A stretch of 64,000 nucleotides of DNA from Distichodus sexfasciatus (Eukaryota > Chordata > Actinopteri > Characiformes > Distichodontidae): NCBI GenBank assembly GCA_032718565.1, contig JAVGVS010000110.1, positions 1,032,501 to 1,096,500 of the forward strand, in the 5' to 3' direction. A program made the position numbers and the translations under genes. Positions 1 to 13,900 of the stretch are shown here, piece by piece; the first letter of the stretch is position 1, and every line of letters begins with the position of its first letter. The notes under the pieces are model-generated. The model did no database searches. It worked only from the letters and a program-made list of their open reading frames with translations, and was not told where the DNA came from.

Positions 1-1299
1 GGATTCCAGTTCCTGCCCAGTGTTTACAGAGGCTTTCCGCCGGGCCTGGAATTCCCGAGGCGGTTGTTAGTGTGGTATTTAACTTCCCTTCCTGTTATTT
101 TCCCGACTTCGAGGGACATGCCCCAGCCTTTAGTGTAAAACCATCGGCCTTTCTGGCTTTGGCGGCGTCCTGACCGAACGGCGTCCATTTTACCGCTCAC
201 TGGAGCGAACCGGGGCATGTTCGTTGAGCTCCGCGTTCGGATGGCATCAAAGAAACTTCGCGTGTACCGTTTTCTTGGCGTCGATTTCTGTCAAAAATCC
301 CAACAAGCGCAGAAACGTGGCGTTTACATGCCGTCAGGTCAACGTTTTGGAGGACCGGAATACGTCCCACGATTCCAAAAGCGTTCCGATGTGGGAAGTG
401 CGGGAGAAAGCGGGTTTTGGGTGCTCAGCAGACGCGTCTAAAGAGCGCTGAGAATGCGCGGTGGCCGCGGCGCGTATGTCTCAGCCCTTAGGGTTACACC
501 GGCCGGTATCTGCGGCGACGTTTTCTCGTCGAGAAAGTCGAGGCTCAGTTTTCAATGGAGCACAGTGGTCCATTTTTCCTGAACTCAATGCAGAAAGACG
601 GGCCAGGAACTATCCGCAAAGACGGGCCACTTTGGACAAAGGTGAACACGCCAAACGGCAAAACAGCGTCAAACCAACGCCAATGTAACGCCTCACCGAA
701 GTCAATGAAGCCCAGCTACAAAACGCCCCGAAAGCCGCGTTGAGAGTGCGGTCATTTATCGAAGACTCCCGTGGGGATGGGACCTAACTGCCGGTTTACC
801 TCCCTCTTCCCTCTCCCGACAAGTGGCAGTCCTTTTGGCGCCGCCTGTTATCGAGCGTTCAGACGTTTGCGATCAGTGGCGTATCCCTGATGAGGCCGGC
901 AGCTTCATTAAGGCTGATAAATCCTAAAAAATGGCTTTAATGACCTCGCGGGTCTGGCTTTAGGGATGAGGCGTAATTACATTTAAAAGTTAATCCACTT
1001 TAATCCCCGGCGCTGCTCTTCTGTGAAATGACGGTTTTCTAGATGTGTAAACAAAGCACTTTTACAACGGATCTTTCTTCGTCACTCTTCCGTTCACACA
1101 CACAAGACTTTTTTCTTCAACTTCCTTATATCAACACTCCAGCTTTTGAAGCCTGCAATCGTTTGGTCAGTGCAAATATTTTTCACCACCGTTTTTAACT
1201 CACATGGTGATAAATCAAGGAAGCAACTTTCAAGAAAGAGTTGAAGATTCAACTGAAAAAAATCCAAATTTTTGTCTATAAACGAATGCGGGAGCAGTT
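1..1299. other. Left end, probable MOSPD2 intron
   Basis: No MSP-domain exon, RNA gene or classified repeat was recognised. GACGGGCCA-like words recur near 600-650. Confidence 0.4.
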
Positions 1300-1580
1300 G
1301 GTATGAGACGTCGACCGATATTGTTTTTTCAGGGCCGATATCGATACCGATTACTGCTAGCTAACGTGGTCGATTACCGATATTTTCGACCCGTAACGGA
1401 CCGCAAAGTTGAATCTTACCAACGCCAAGCTCAGCTGAAACTCTCCTCTCTCCTCTTCTCCTTCTTGGGGCTTCACGTAAATTGCTTAATTGCTTAATAA
1501 CGGTGACGGTCAAAATGAAACGCCAATACCGATAATTGGCGAAATGGCTAACATCGGCCCCCGATAATCTGCCCGGTCGA
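1300..1580. mobile_element. Interspersed repeat of the GATACCGAT type
   Basis: The stretch is dominated by CGATATCGATACCGATTAC-like motifs and ends with CCGATAATTGGCG and related text. Similar CCGATACCGAT-rich copies occur near 11.8-12.3, 14.1 and 41.3 kb. It is probably a decayed non-autonomous DNA transposon. Confidence 0.4.
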
Positions 1581-1599
1581 AACATAACTGGTACCGCAA

Positions 1600-1690
1600 C
1601 AGTTAGGGAAGGTCGTCGGTTCAAGTCCTAGACCGGTAAAGGTACGACTGAGGCACTCATGAGCAAGGAAGGTACCGTCTCCTGAAGTAA
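1600..1690 (+). mobile_element. tRNA-headed SINE (family 1), fragment
   Basis: The fragment contains a B-box-like GGTTCAAGTCC, GACCGGTAAAGGTACGACTG and the ATGAGCAAGG and GTACCGTC motifs shared with the other family-1 copies in this window. Confidence 0.45.
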
Positions 1691-1956
1691 CTCGATGATT
1701 ATCATTACCTGAACCGCTCAATCCCCATTGGAGTCGTAGGGCTATCTCGGGACTTTGGGTGTACGGTGGGGACCAACACACACCACAGGGCACGCACACA
1801 CACACACACACACTCTCACACCAATGGGGTCAAATTTAGGGTGAGTAATCCCACCCTAGAGCGCATGCTTTTTGGACGGTGGGAGAAATCCCATGACGAC
1901 GCGGTGAGACGACAGAAACTCCCCATGGCCAACCCGGGGAACCTTGCTCACGGTCC

Positions 1957-2767
1957 AGGGCCCTCATTTATCAACCGTTCTTACGCACAGATTTGTGCGT
2001 ATTTTTTGTGTGAGAACATTTTCACGCAACGTGTGGAATTTACCATCTTGTACTTAGAAATGTTCTTAAATATTAGAACAGCTCTGACCCTACCAACGGG
2101 TATTTGAAAACGTAGCATGGCTGATCTGGCCTTATTAGAAGATTTGGCCAACCGTGCACTCCGGAGGGAACGCGTCTTCCGAGAGCGCACTGATCTGCTT
2201 TGGTTGAGAGTTCAGAGTGGCTTCTGAGCGGACACCGCTTTCCGAAAGAGATCCTTATGGGTTTATGCCGTGATTTGGGACCTTTTTTGGAGCGACAGAC
2301 CAACCGCACGAATCCTGTTCCAGTCCAAATTCACTTATCGTCAACCCTGGGATTTTTAGCCACCGGCACTTTCCAACGTCCCATGCAGTACTCTTTTTTG
2401 GATTGGTTACCCCGCAGCTGAGAGAACCAAACAGCAATTTTTGGTTCATTTCGACCTCGGCAACGAGGACCTCGGTCTCAGTTTGGCTGAAGTTTCTTTT
2501 TTTTGATCTCTTAGCCAGAATTTTCGGGAAAAAAAACAAGGATTTTCTGCATGGTTTTGAAAGGACGTGGTGTTAACAAATATGGTCATTTGAGGGCGTT
2601 TCTGAATGCAAATGACTATGACCAGGCACTTACAAATATGCATACGACTGGCCTCCGCACGTTTGATAAATCAGGATTTTTTTTTTTGTACTTACGAACA
2701 TTCTAAATTTCATTCGTAGGATGGAATTTAGGACAGTTTCTACGAACGGTTGATAAGTGAGGGCCCA
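1957..2767. mobile_element. DNA transposon with about 26-bp inverted termini
   Basis: The left end GGGCCCTCATTTATCAACCG and the reverse complement of the right end GGGCCCTCACTTATCAACCG match, with about 24 of 26 bases identical when extended. The element is about 810 bp with no recognisable transposase. Sequence on both sides resembles the two halves of a family-1 SINE. Confidence 0.6.
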
Positions 2768-2832
2768 GGACTTGAACCGGCGACCCGTCGGTCATGGGGC
2801 CAACTCCCAAACCATTACACTACCCACTGCTA
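2760..2832 (-). mobile_element. tRNA-headed SINE (family 1), 5' head
   Basis: Reading on the minus strand there is AGTGTAATGGTTTGGGAG then a B-box GGTTCAAGTCC, the tRNA-like head of family 1. The body is cut by the transposon to its left. Confidence 0.5.
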
Positions 2833-2968
2833 AAGATTTAGGTCTTTATGTATAAAGAGTACCGTCTTTTGGTGGCTTAATGAAAGGCTCAATGTCCAAA
2901 CGTTGAAAATGTGCACAATCCTTCCCGGCCCATTCCGTGGTGGTACTTTCCGTTCCAAGCCTGCTTAC

Positions 2969-3090
2969 CTGACGTGCAACAAAGTCCCCTTAAAAGTGGT
3001 CTGAGGTTTCCGGGCTCCTCTCAGTCGAACCGACCCTTCGCCTCCCCGTTCCAGGTCGTCCGTCCTCCCTCCGTCCTCAGCGAAATTGAC
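2969..3090 (-). CDS. MOSPD2: MOSPD2 exon 10, entry to the MSP domain
   Basis: The exon is 122 bp with a TTCCAG acceptor and a GTAAGC donor. It starts in phase 0, as exon 9 requires, and ends KPQTTFKGTLLHV plus two bases, matching human KPLSVFKGPLLHIS at the edge of the MSP domain. The upstream half is not conserved, so identification rests on the last 13 residues and on phase. It lies about 6.5 kb from exon 9, across the minisatellite. No later MSP exon is seen in 1-2,968. Confidence 0.78.
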
Positions 3091-6000
3091 CTGGAAGATG
3101 GGCGACAGAGCAGATGAGGGGAATAACTCACAGTTTTCCATTTTACGTTGAGGCGACAAACAACGACTCGATGCCTACCCTTATCACCAAACCTGTTAAA
3201 GGAGCTATATATGCGAGTGTTGCCCCTCCCCGTCCTCCCCAGATTCGAGGCGGCCAGACAGGTCAGCGGAATCCTGCAAAAACCGATCTACAAGTAGCTA
3301 GCGTGACTAGCTAGCGCGGCGAAGGAGATGTTCATAATATAAATGACGTTTTTCGAGAGTGATGGCGAGACCTTTTTGGCTTTAGTAACGTCAGACGTTT
3401 GTAATCCAGAATGCCTGTAGCGGCAGCATCGATGCCATGGCCTTGTTTGACCGCTGAAACGGCGTATCGATGGAGATCGATATCGTCCTTTTGAGGCTGC
3501 GTTGGATCTATCCATCTACAGACCGAACCCTGCTTGGATACAACCTTTATACAGCTCATATGATCTCCACCGTTTTTTACAACCCCACACACACACACTA
3601 ACACACACGTGTGTGAGTCAGGAGACCCAAAATGAAAGCGCTGAGCACACAACTGCATTATTCTGGCGATTGCAGAAGTAGGACAAAGGAGGATGAAGTG
3701 ATACTTGAGTCGCTATTGGACAAAGCAAACCACCGCCTGACTTCCACACAATAACACACATACACACAAGAGCACTCCGCCTACTCCCGCCGGAGCCGAA
3801 GAGGAGACGTGGCGGAAGACAAAATGGGCCAAAGGGGAAAGGTGAAAGGTCACCGGCGATAGCGAGTCAGCGAGGCCCGGGGTGGAGCGTCTGCCGAGCG
3901 TGAGGTGAGGTTTATGTGCATATGGCTTTATGGTTATGGAGGAAACGCAAACAGAGCCGTTTCAGATCGGAAATGTCAGGGACCTTTATTTTTCGGCACT
4001 TGAGACCAGTCAAATGCTGAGATGAGGAACTGATAACAATGCACACATACAAAAGCGTCCAAACAAAACATCCCATTTACAGTATGTCCCTGTGAGTGAC
4101 AGTAAAAGGGTTCCAGTGATCAGAATCATTAGTGCTTTTTATTGTTGGTGATTAGTGCGGGGTTTGAGTAGCGTAAAAATCACTGGAGTACTCGTTTCGG
4201 CTAAGTTCGGATACAGACGACAAATGTGGTTAAGAAAAAATCCCTTTTTTTTCCTTCTTTGAGTAAACAAACCAAAACAAAAACGAGAAAATATCAAGCA
4301 ACACCACCCAAAGTAGCTAATGTGACAGAGAAAAAATTAACAAATAGGATTACGATCGTAATTCAATTTGGAATATCATTCTTTATCAATATTCATGTTG
4401 CAAAACGACCCGACTGCCGTTAAAATAGTTGCACACATTTTTGAACTCCTCACATAACCAAACCTTAGACTTAGACTAGCTTCGACTTTCTAGAGATACT
4501 GTTATTATCTAATCGAATGGTTTCCATTTTTGCTGCATATTTTACGAATTTTCAACGGACAAGATCAATTCCATGACGGTCATCGTAGTTGTTATCACTG
4601 AACACCGCATGTAGCTAAAATTTGTAGCTTACGATAACAAGAAAACTGTAAAAATATTTTACGTTTCGCGCGGCAGGTAAACGTAGCGGCGTCATACGAT
4701 ATGTTGGAATGCTGTCGGATGAGTATTTTTTCGGTGTTTTTGGGGTTTAAAGTTCAATTTTAGTGTAAAAACCTGTTCCAAACGCCTCAGAATGTCTCCG
4801 GCTAGCAGTACATTTGCCTTTATGTCATTTAGCAGATGCTCTCATCCAGGGTTGCGTTTCCCCAAAGCATAGTTGCTCACGTATTGCTAACTACGTTAGC
4901 AACACTATGTCAGTTGCTAACGTACACCTTGTAAGTTGCTAACGTAGTTAGCGTAGTGGGGTTAAGCATCTTGCTCAGGGACCCAATGATTGAGCCAGTG
5001 CTGGATTCGAACCCACGACCTCTTGGTCAACAAGTCCTAACCGCTAGACCAACACCACACATAGCTAGCTCCGTTAACGTCTAATGTTGTGTTGATTATA
5101 GTTTATTACTCTTGGTGACATTAGCGTCTGTGGGTAATTTTGCTCCTTTAAAAAACATGAAAATAAAAACCAAAAAGTACCATTTAAAAAGAAAATAAAA
5201 ACCGTTAAGTGTTGTGTAGCTTTCAGTGTCAGTATAACGTTTGAAATAAAGACTTCAGCCGTTTCCCTTTACAAAAGATCAACTTCACAACTTTTTTTCT
5301 TCCCTTTTCACACACAAAGCACAGTGGAGTGTCGGTGGAGAACTTTTCAGAAGTGGAACTGTAAAGAGCCACTGGGAAATCCGGAGAGGGAGTGTTTCAA
5401 GAAGGCTTCAAACTTCCAGAACTTCTGTACGTCCTTCCTCTTGCTTACAAAAAAAGGCACTTTATTTAAAAAAAAAAAAAGAAATGCAGCTGCGCTCGGC
5501 CTCGGCACTCACCGGGCAACCGGAAAAGGCTGGTTAGTGATTAGTGAAATCGTTAGTTACTTCATTCAAAATATCATTACGAACAATCTGAAATGTGCTG
5601 ATTAAATCTAGAGTTTTAAGCTTCCATGACGATCATCATTATTATAACAACATCCGACAGGTTATTCGAAACGGAAAGGAAGTGGGAACAAAACGAGAGG
5701 CCGCCGGACGTCACGGGAGACGATCTGCTGAAATGAGACGGACACTGAAGAGGTGCAGAGGGATCACGCCTCCTAGGATTTAGCAGCCCTTGTTTTAAAA
5801 GAGAGAGACATGGAGTTAGCTTCAGTTCATCCTGTGAAAACCAAAATCATATTAACACTCAAGATATTTCACTTATTTTTTCAATTTATTTCTATTCAGA
5901 TTCAAATTACGACGGTGAGATATGATGAAATATATTGGATAGACCAAAGTAAAACTCAATATTACACTCGTTTATACGGTGGTGTGGCAAAATACACTGT

Positions 6001-7584
6001 TTACAGCAGTATTTGCTGACGGTTTGGATGAGGGTTTGCAGCGGTTACCACGGCGCCACGTCGACACGGAGTTATATTTTCATTTCATTTCGCGCGCGCG
6101 GTGGAAATTTCACAAGCGAAATCTGGTGTCTGTGCCCAACTTAAAACACGTCGTCATGCTCGGATCTATGAAATGCCAAAAGACATCTTACAAGAGCGCG
6201 GTAAAGAGTGACGCCTTTAACGGGCATTTTATGGCGCAAAAAAAGCGGTGTTTGACCACAAGTCATTAGAGAGTACAGGTGTGAACTTTCACTGGTCTCG
6301 CGATTTGATTCGATGCGATATCTCGATGCATCCCATCAATTTTTCTAACTAGAATTCTTATGGCCTAGCCAGAAAATCACCAAGCAACGCCATTATGATA
6401 TGATCCGGGGGTTTTCAACGAAGCAGTAGTGAATCGAAGTCCGTTACAGGTACGCATCAAGAGCATTATTTGGGATTGCGAACACAGCACAGCACACAGT
6501 GCACCACAACCAAACGTGAGCTCTGCATTTGACCCATCCATAAAGGAGCAGTGGGCAGATGACATGGGCAGTGCCTGGGGACGGAACCTTTTTTCATAAG
6601 TACCTCAGTGGTACCTTTACCAGTGCGGGACTTGAACCAGCAAACTTCGAATGTACACTGTTAGTCGCTAGCGTACACTATGTTAGTCGCTAACGTACAC
6701 TGTGTTAGTCGCTAATGTACACCATGTTAGTCCACAGCGTACACCATGCTTGTCGCTAACGTACACTGTTAGACGCTAATGTATACTATGTTAGTTGCTA
6801 ATGTACACTATATTAGTTGCTAATGTACACTATGTTAGTCGCTAAAGTACACTATGTTAGTTGCTAATGTACACTATGTTAGTAGCTAATGTACACTATG
6901 TTAGTAGCTAATGTACACTATGTTAGTTGCTAAAGTACACTATGTTAGTAGCTAATGTACACTATGTTAGTTGCTAAAGTACACTATGTTAGTAGCTAAT
7001 GTACACTATGTTAGTAGCTAATGTACACTATGTTAGTTGCTAAAGTACACTATGTTAGTTGCTAAAGTACACTATGTTAGCAGCTAATGTACACTATGTT
7101 AGTCGCTAACGTACACTATGTTAGTCGCTAATGTACACTATGTTAGTAGCTAATGTACACAATGTTAGTTGCTAACGTACACTATGTTAGTTGCTAATGT
7201 ACACTATGTTAGTCGCTAACGTACACTATGTTAGTCGCTAACGTACACTATGTTAGTCGCTAACGTACACCATGTTAGTTGCTAACGTACACTATGTTAG
7301 TCGCTAACGTACACTGTTAGTCTCGTTGTGATCGATACAGCAGTGGTAATTACAGCTTTAAGAGTTTACGTTAAGGGCGTGCCATGTAATTTGGGAGCTT
7401 CTTCAAACTGTGAGCGGAGCTCCGCTGATATTCAGGCCGTGTGATTTTGGGGCGTGAGTAAAAGTGTGTGACCGGCACCGTGTCAAAAGGGCACATTAAG
7501 GAAAGCAACACTGAACGTTCCTGACGGCGGCTCTGCGGGCTTCCCAAACGGCTTAAGAGCTCAACCTGATCCATCCCATCCTCA

Positions 7585-7615
<31 letters not shown>

Positions 7616-7621
7616 CTGCTG

Positions 7622-7652
<31 letters not shown>

Positions 7653-7887
7653 TGCTCTTTCTGCAGCTGCTATCTCTCAAAACTTCACCTCTAAAAAAAT
7701 AATAAAACATTTGTCTTTTTACAGTTTTTGTAATTCTAGATTCATATTAAATATACTATATATTTGCAACGATGATAAAAAAATATTAAAATACATTATA
7801 TAAAGATTAATATACAGGTTATCAGATGCTATTTTGGTGGTTGATATGGTGGTGTGTTTATGTTTCTCATACATACTGTCACGAGTG

Positions 7888-7933
<46 letters not shown>

Positions 7934-10900
7934 TCCAGATAAAACAAACACAGGACGTATTAAATATGTTAGTCGCTAACGTACACTATGTTAGCTGCTA
8001 ATGTACACTATGTTAGTCAAGAACGTACACCATGTTAGTTGCTAACGTACACTATGTTAGTCAAGAACGTACACCATGTTAGTTGCTAAGGTACACTATG
8101 TTAGTCAAGAACGTACACCATGTTAGTTGCTAAGGTACACTATGTTAGTCGCTAACGTGCATTACGTCTGAATGCTAACGTACACTATGTTAGTCGCTAA
8201 CATACACTATATTAGTCGCTAACGTATATTATGTTAGTCGCTAACATATACTATGTTAGTCGCTAACATACACTATGTTAGTCGCTAACATACACTGTAT
8301 TAGTCGCTAACGTATACTATATAAGTTGCTAGTGTACACTATGATGCTCGCTAACGTACACTATGTTACTCACTAACGTACACTATGTTACACGCTAATG
8401 TACACTATGTTAGTTGCTAACGTACACTATATTAATCGCTAACGTATACTATGTTAGTCGCTAACGTACACTATGTTAGTCGCTAATGTATACTATGTTA
8501 GTCAATGACATACACCATGTTAGTTGCTAACGTACACTGTGTTAGTCAATAACGTACACTATGTTACTCGCTAATGTACACTATATTAATCGCTAACGTA
8601 TACTATATTCCTCGCTAACGTACACTATGTTAGTCGCTAACGTACACTATGTTAATTGCTAATGTACATTGTTTTAGTTGCTAGCGTACATTGTTTTAGT
8701 TGCTAGCGTACATTGTTTTAGTTGCTAGCGTACATCATGTTAGTTGCTACCGTACACCATGTTAGTTGCTAACGTACACTGTTAGCGTACACCATGTTAG
8801 TCACTAGCGTCCACTATATTAGTCACTAATGTATACTACTATGTAAGATGCTAGTGTACACTATGTTACTCGCTAATGTACACTATGTTAGTCACTAACG
8901 TATGCTTACTTAATCTGTTAGTCGCTAATGTACACTATGTTAGTTGCTAACGTACAGTGTTTTAGTTGCTAGCGTACAGCACGTTAGTTGCTAATGTACA
9001 TCATGTTAGTTGCTACTGTACACTATGTTAGCATGCACTATGTTAATTTAGTTGCTAATGTACACTATGTTAGCATGCAGTATGTGAGTTGCTAACTTAC
9101 ACAATGTTCGTTGCTAACGTACACTAAGTTAGCAACTATGTTATCCTCAGTAAGTTAGGACCGCAGTGACCTCATAGAGGAGGTTCTCTCTGCAAAGAAG
9201 AGTCTTCAGGAGGCTCTTGAAGGTGGAGAAGCATGCACACGTTCTGGTGGCCCTGGGCAGCTCGTTCCAAGAGAAAAGTCTGGACTTGGTGTGCCTTATG
9301 GGTAGGGACAGCACCGCCAGACGTTTTGGTTGGAGGAGCGGAAGGCAACAAGACGGAACGTAAGCCGGACCCAGACCGCACTCTGCGCCAGGTGAGGTCA
9401 GATTTTACTGATGTTATATAAGGCAAATCGTCAGGACTCCAAAACTCAAGAAACCGACACGACTCACTGTCAGTCGGAACGGCAACAATGTAGAAAATTT
9501 CCTTCAAATAAATCTGGGAGACATTTTGCGTCTTTGTGGTGTCTAATGAAACCACAGCTGCACAAAAAAGCACGAAAAGCTTGTGATTTTAAGCAGGCTG
9601 AATAAACAGCGTGAAACGGCACATACCTTTCGGGGTCGGAGGGCCTGCTCGGTGTTGAAGCTCGACTCCAGACTCTCCTTACACTCCGACTCGGTGTCCT
9701 TCACCTCGCTCTCGTCCTCGCTGGCGATCGGCCCGTTTTCACTTAGGGGCGAAAGGAAGTCGTCGTCCGGCAGGGGCGGGTAGCTGTATTTGAACTGGTC
9801 CTGGGACACAATGTAACAAACACAAAAAAAAAATCGCATTGCTGCAACCTTCCTCAAAAACACAGCAAAGAACCACACTAACGCTACCTTGTCGGTCGGC
9901 ATTTTCCCGTTTGGAACAAGTCTCAAGTCAGACAGCAGCTACAACGAAAAGACGTTCGGCACGAGTCTTGAGATCTGCTTTCAAACGCTTCCTCCCCCCA
10001 CTGCACACCTGATCCGCCTCATCAAATATTTATCGAGCTGAGTCATTAGCTAAAAGCGCGAGTAACTTATCAGCATCTACGTCAAGATTTCTGACTGGCT
10101 GGTTCTTTAAAACGAATGCTACTAAATGTTATACATAAAGCGAAATCTAAAACGGGTTTGCACTCTCAAACCGCGTGGTTTAGAGTGAAAATTGAGCTAA
10201 TTTGCGTAACATGATAAACAAACTTTTGTGCCTGATTAAGGCAAGTGAGGTGTCAAATGAATCTGTAGATTTAGCCTGATATCGTAAGAAAACGGTTTTT
10301 GGGGAATTAGCAAAGGGGCGGCTAAAATGAGCACATTAACTGCAACTGGGGGACATGGCTTAGTTGGTATAAACAACCTAGGTGAAGATTCTAAAGGCTG
10401 AAATATACTTGATGTGATCTACGTTTGCGTATCCGTACAATCTGTAGTGTGTACTCCTTACCACCAGAGGTCAGTGTCGAGGCTGCAAACCTAATAAATG
10501 AATGAATACCTGTATCTTAAACTCGTCATCAAACATGTCTCGCAACACTGCCCCCTATAAATTACGCAGGTATTGCATCTCCGTATACGTTCCGTTAATT
10601 TTTGAGTACGTGCACAAAAACCGACGCAAAGAACGCAGGATACGGATCGCGGCTGTACGTACGTATGTGCATACATAGTTAACAGCAAGTACAGTATATT
10701 TCAGCCTTAAGGATGTGATATACAGTGGCGCCGATTGAACAATAGGGGGCGCTAAAAAAGCTACATGTCTAAATGCAGCCTAAACCGTTAGTCACACAAC
10801 GATAAGTAGGGTTGACATGCATCTCAAAATACAGTCAGGTGGTGCTATAGCAAGGGCAGAGGCATTTGGGCCTATAACTCTTTCTTAAAATTCTTGCTTT

Positions 10901-13900
10901 AGCTACTTCCTTAGCTTAAGCCAGCTGCTTTTGTGCTGCTTTTTGCGATTTTTGCTTGGACCCCGCTCTTCTCCACCCGAGGCTATCTTTAGCCTTTTTA
11001 TATTTAGTTTTGTAAGTTTCATGACTCCTACCGTTCCTCCCATGTGCGGAGGGAGGTGCTCGGGCCCGACGTAGGTCTGAACCTCACTTTTGGACACAAA
11101 CTTCAGCTTGCTGATGGCTTCTGGACCCAGCCAGGTTTTAACGATCTTCCAGGCAGCTGTCAGGTAGAGGAAAGGCATGCTTGAAAATCAACAATTCGGG
11201 CTACGGAGTTAAAGTTACACTAGTTTAAGTGACCCAAGTTTGTCTTTATAGCGTATCTCTAAAAGTGGAAAAGATTCGAAAAGAGCTGGAAAGTTACCGT
11301 TCATAATCCAAGGCATTTCGTACATGATCATTTTGGCTGCGAATAGGAACAAAAACAAGAATTATTCCATTCGTTATACATTAGCTTGTAGATATATATT
11401 GGTAATTAATGAATTAACAATCAATTAAATGTCTAGTAATGTCTGCTTGTATCAAATCTCTGTTAATGCTAATTTTTTTAGACATGTTTAAGTTGCTTAG
11501 GACTAATTAAGACTATTTTTTTTAGCTTGTATCCCATTCTTTCTATACATATATATTTATATAAAACCGTAATTGAACATTTCATAACTTCCTTTCCAAA
11601 AATAACGATCAACATTAAATTAAGAATCAAGGGGCCTCGTTAACCAACTGTTCTATTTGCGCGAATGGATTTATACTATTTTTGACCGGCGCGATTGAGA
11701 AAAATCTAGCTACCAAAACCATTTAAACAAATGGCGAGACGAGCCCTATATGTGAGCGTTGGATAATTTGGCGTTGGATGGAATTCTAAAGAACACTGTT
11801 GGGCACCGATCCAACTTTTTCAATTCCGATACCGATACCGATGCCGATCGTTGGGCTTGGGGTATCGTCCGATCCCGAGTACCGTTTTTTAATCCGATAC
11901 CAGTTTTGAATGAATAAATTGTGATTATTGTAACATCTCAAAAATGATTCATTTAAACACTGTTCTGTAATTTGCTGACCGTCCCTAATCCTGCGACGCT
12001 CAAACCATCGGGAGCACAGATTGCTAGCGAGAGCTGGTGTTGTTCAGGAACAATACAATTGTGCGATTTGCTTTTGGGGTTGTAGTGTGTTTTGCGTTGC
12101 TTGTTCTGCTCACCGTCATATCAAGATGTAGGAATTAGCGCGAATGTCCAACAATATACCGGCTTTACCGCGCGAACACTTCCCCTGCGGAACCAACTGA
12201 GCGTGTGGGCATTTACAGATCGGCTCCGTAGATCGGCACCAATGCCACCGATACCCGGGCCGGCTATTTGAGTCGTTACCGAACCGATATCGGACCCACG
12301 TATCGGATCGGTGCATCCCTATTAAATACTACAGCAAATTTCTTCTCCGTAAAGAAAGGTTCCAGTCCGCGATTTGCGGGGACAGTTTTCCGTGAAGAAC
12401 GTCACTCCTGTTATTTTCGTCTACGACGCCATTAAAAAAAAAAGCCGAGCAGGAAGGCTGAGGCCTGTTTGTTTTAATGAGGCGGCCCGACGCTTTCGTT
12501 TGCGCGCGGTCGCCGGGATAACGAGGGAGGGACGACGTCGTGGGCGGACGGTGGCCTGGTTCAAAGCGGCGCGTCTCATTTGCGAGGAAACGACTTTTTA
12601 AGGGAGTGAACTTACACAGAAACTTGGGGTAGTACACTTTGAAGCAATTAATGATATACTTCACAAAGTCCATGTCCTGTCAAAAGAGACAAAAAGAGAA
12701 GAGTGAGGGAGTGTACGTCAGAGAGAGAGAGAGAGAAAGAGTGATTCATAAAGGCTGGCTCAAAGCGAGGACGGTGAGGATGAAACCTTTTTTTTCCGCC
12801 GAGCGTTCGGTGAAGGGACTGTTTGTCCAAAGCTGATATTTTCTGCTTCAAGCTGTGAAACGACCCATTTCTGCACCCAGCAAAAACTCACAAACGCTCT
12901 GCTGTGAGCTGCTACACACGGCCTGGCGTTCTGCGCCCGCTTCGAACCGATCTTTAACAATCAACTGCGAATGAAGGAGAGTCGATGGAAAGCACTAGGG
13001 GTGTAACGATACTGAGCTGTACTGATTCGATGATCGATCTGAAAACGGAAACATCGATCAGATATCGGAAACATTTTACGTCCATGACGTCGGCTGGTTT
13101 CCCCACAGCCTTTCACTTTTATTAACCCCAACAACACGGGACGCAGTGGGCCGGTATATGAAAACGTCCCCTAAAAAGGGCCAGCTGCCTTTATGGTACC
13201 ACTGAGGTAGTCATGAGCAAGGTACCGTCCCCAGGTGCTGCCCGTGTCAGCTGCCCACCGCCTGTATGTGCCATCATGATTTCTGTCTTAACCCAATGAC
13301 GGGTAAAGGCAAAGGCTTTCGGGGTGAAAGGGCAAACACTAAACCATCTCTGAAATATGGGAGGTTGCACAACGATGGTGATACGTAGCTCAATGTGCTT
13401 GACCTTTGATCGACGTCGACACGCAACCTCGCTCTCCAAATCCCACGCTACCTCTTTCCAGAGAAAAGCAGAGATAAACTCCCAAGACTCCGACCCGACT
13501 GTACTATGAACAGTGACGTATTTTCGGGTTTGTGCGACAAAAGAGCAAACGAGAAAGAAGGTGGAACAAGATTTGAAGATAGGCGGTGATCATGCCATAA
13601 AAGGTCTTAAAAAACGGCCACACGGCGGGTCTCCTTGGTGAAAGGCGGGAGTTGAAGTTGGCAGGAGTAAAGTCCAGTATTTATCAGCGCATTAATCGGC
13701 TTAATCGGCTGGCAGAAAGGAGAAAAATCTCACCCGTTCTGCAACGGAAAGACATTTTTACGTGCAAACAGTGTTTGGTTACATTCAGTATGATATAATC
13801 AAAGCAAAAATATGAAAACATTATCACAAATAGTTTCTGGTGGAATATTTATCGTCATATAAAATTTGACATTTTTGCTGCAGTTTATATCAACCACCTG

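Noticed and set aside
1..2968. Further MOSPD2 MSP-domain exons
   Set aside because: The minus strand was read for the expected SPAEELYFG-like start and other MSP motifs, and nothing matched, so these exons are presumed to lie outside the window.
6650..9150. Regular 22-bp array as a possible regulatory or origin array
   Set aside because: The units lack spacers or conserved sites and decay freely; this is ordinary minisatellite behaviour.
9172..9573. A 133-codon minus-strand open frame near MOSPD2 exon 9
   Set aside because: No similarity to the MOSPD2 MSP domain; the text looks like a dispersed repeat, and the next real exon is at 2,969-3,090.
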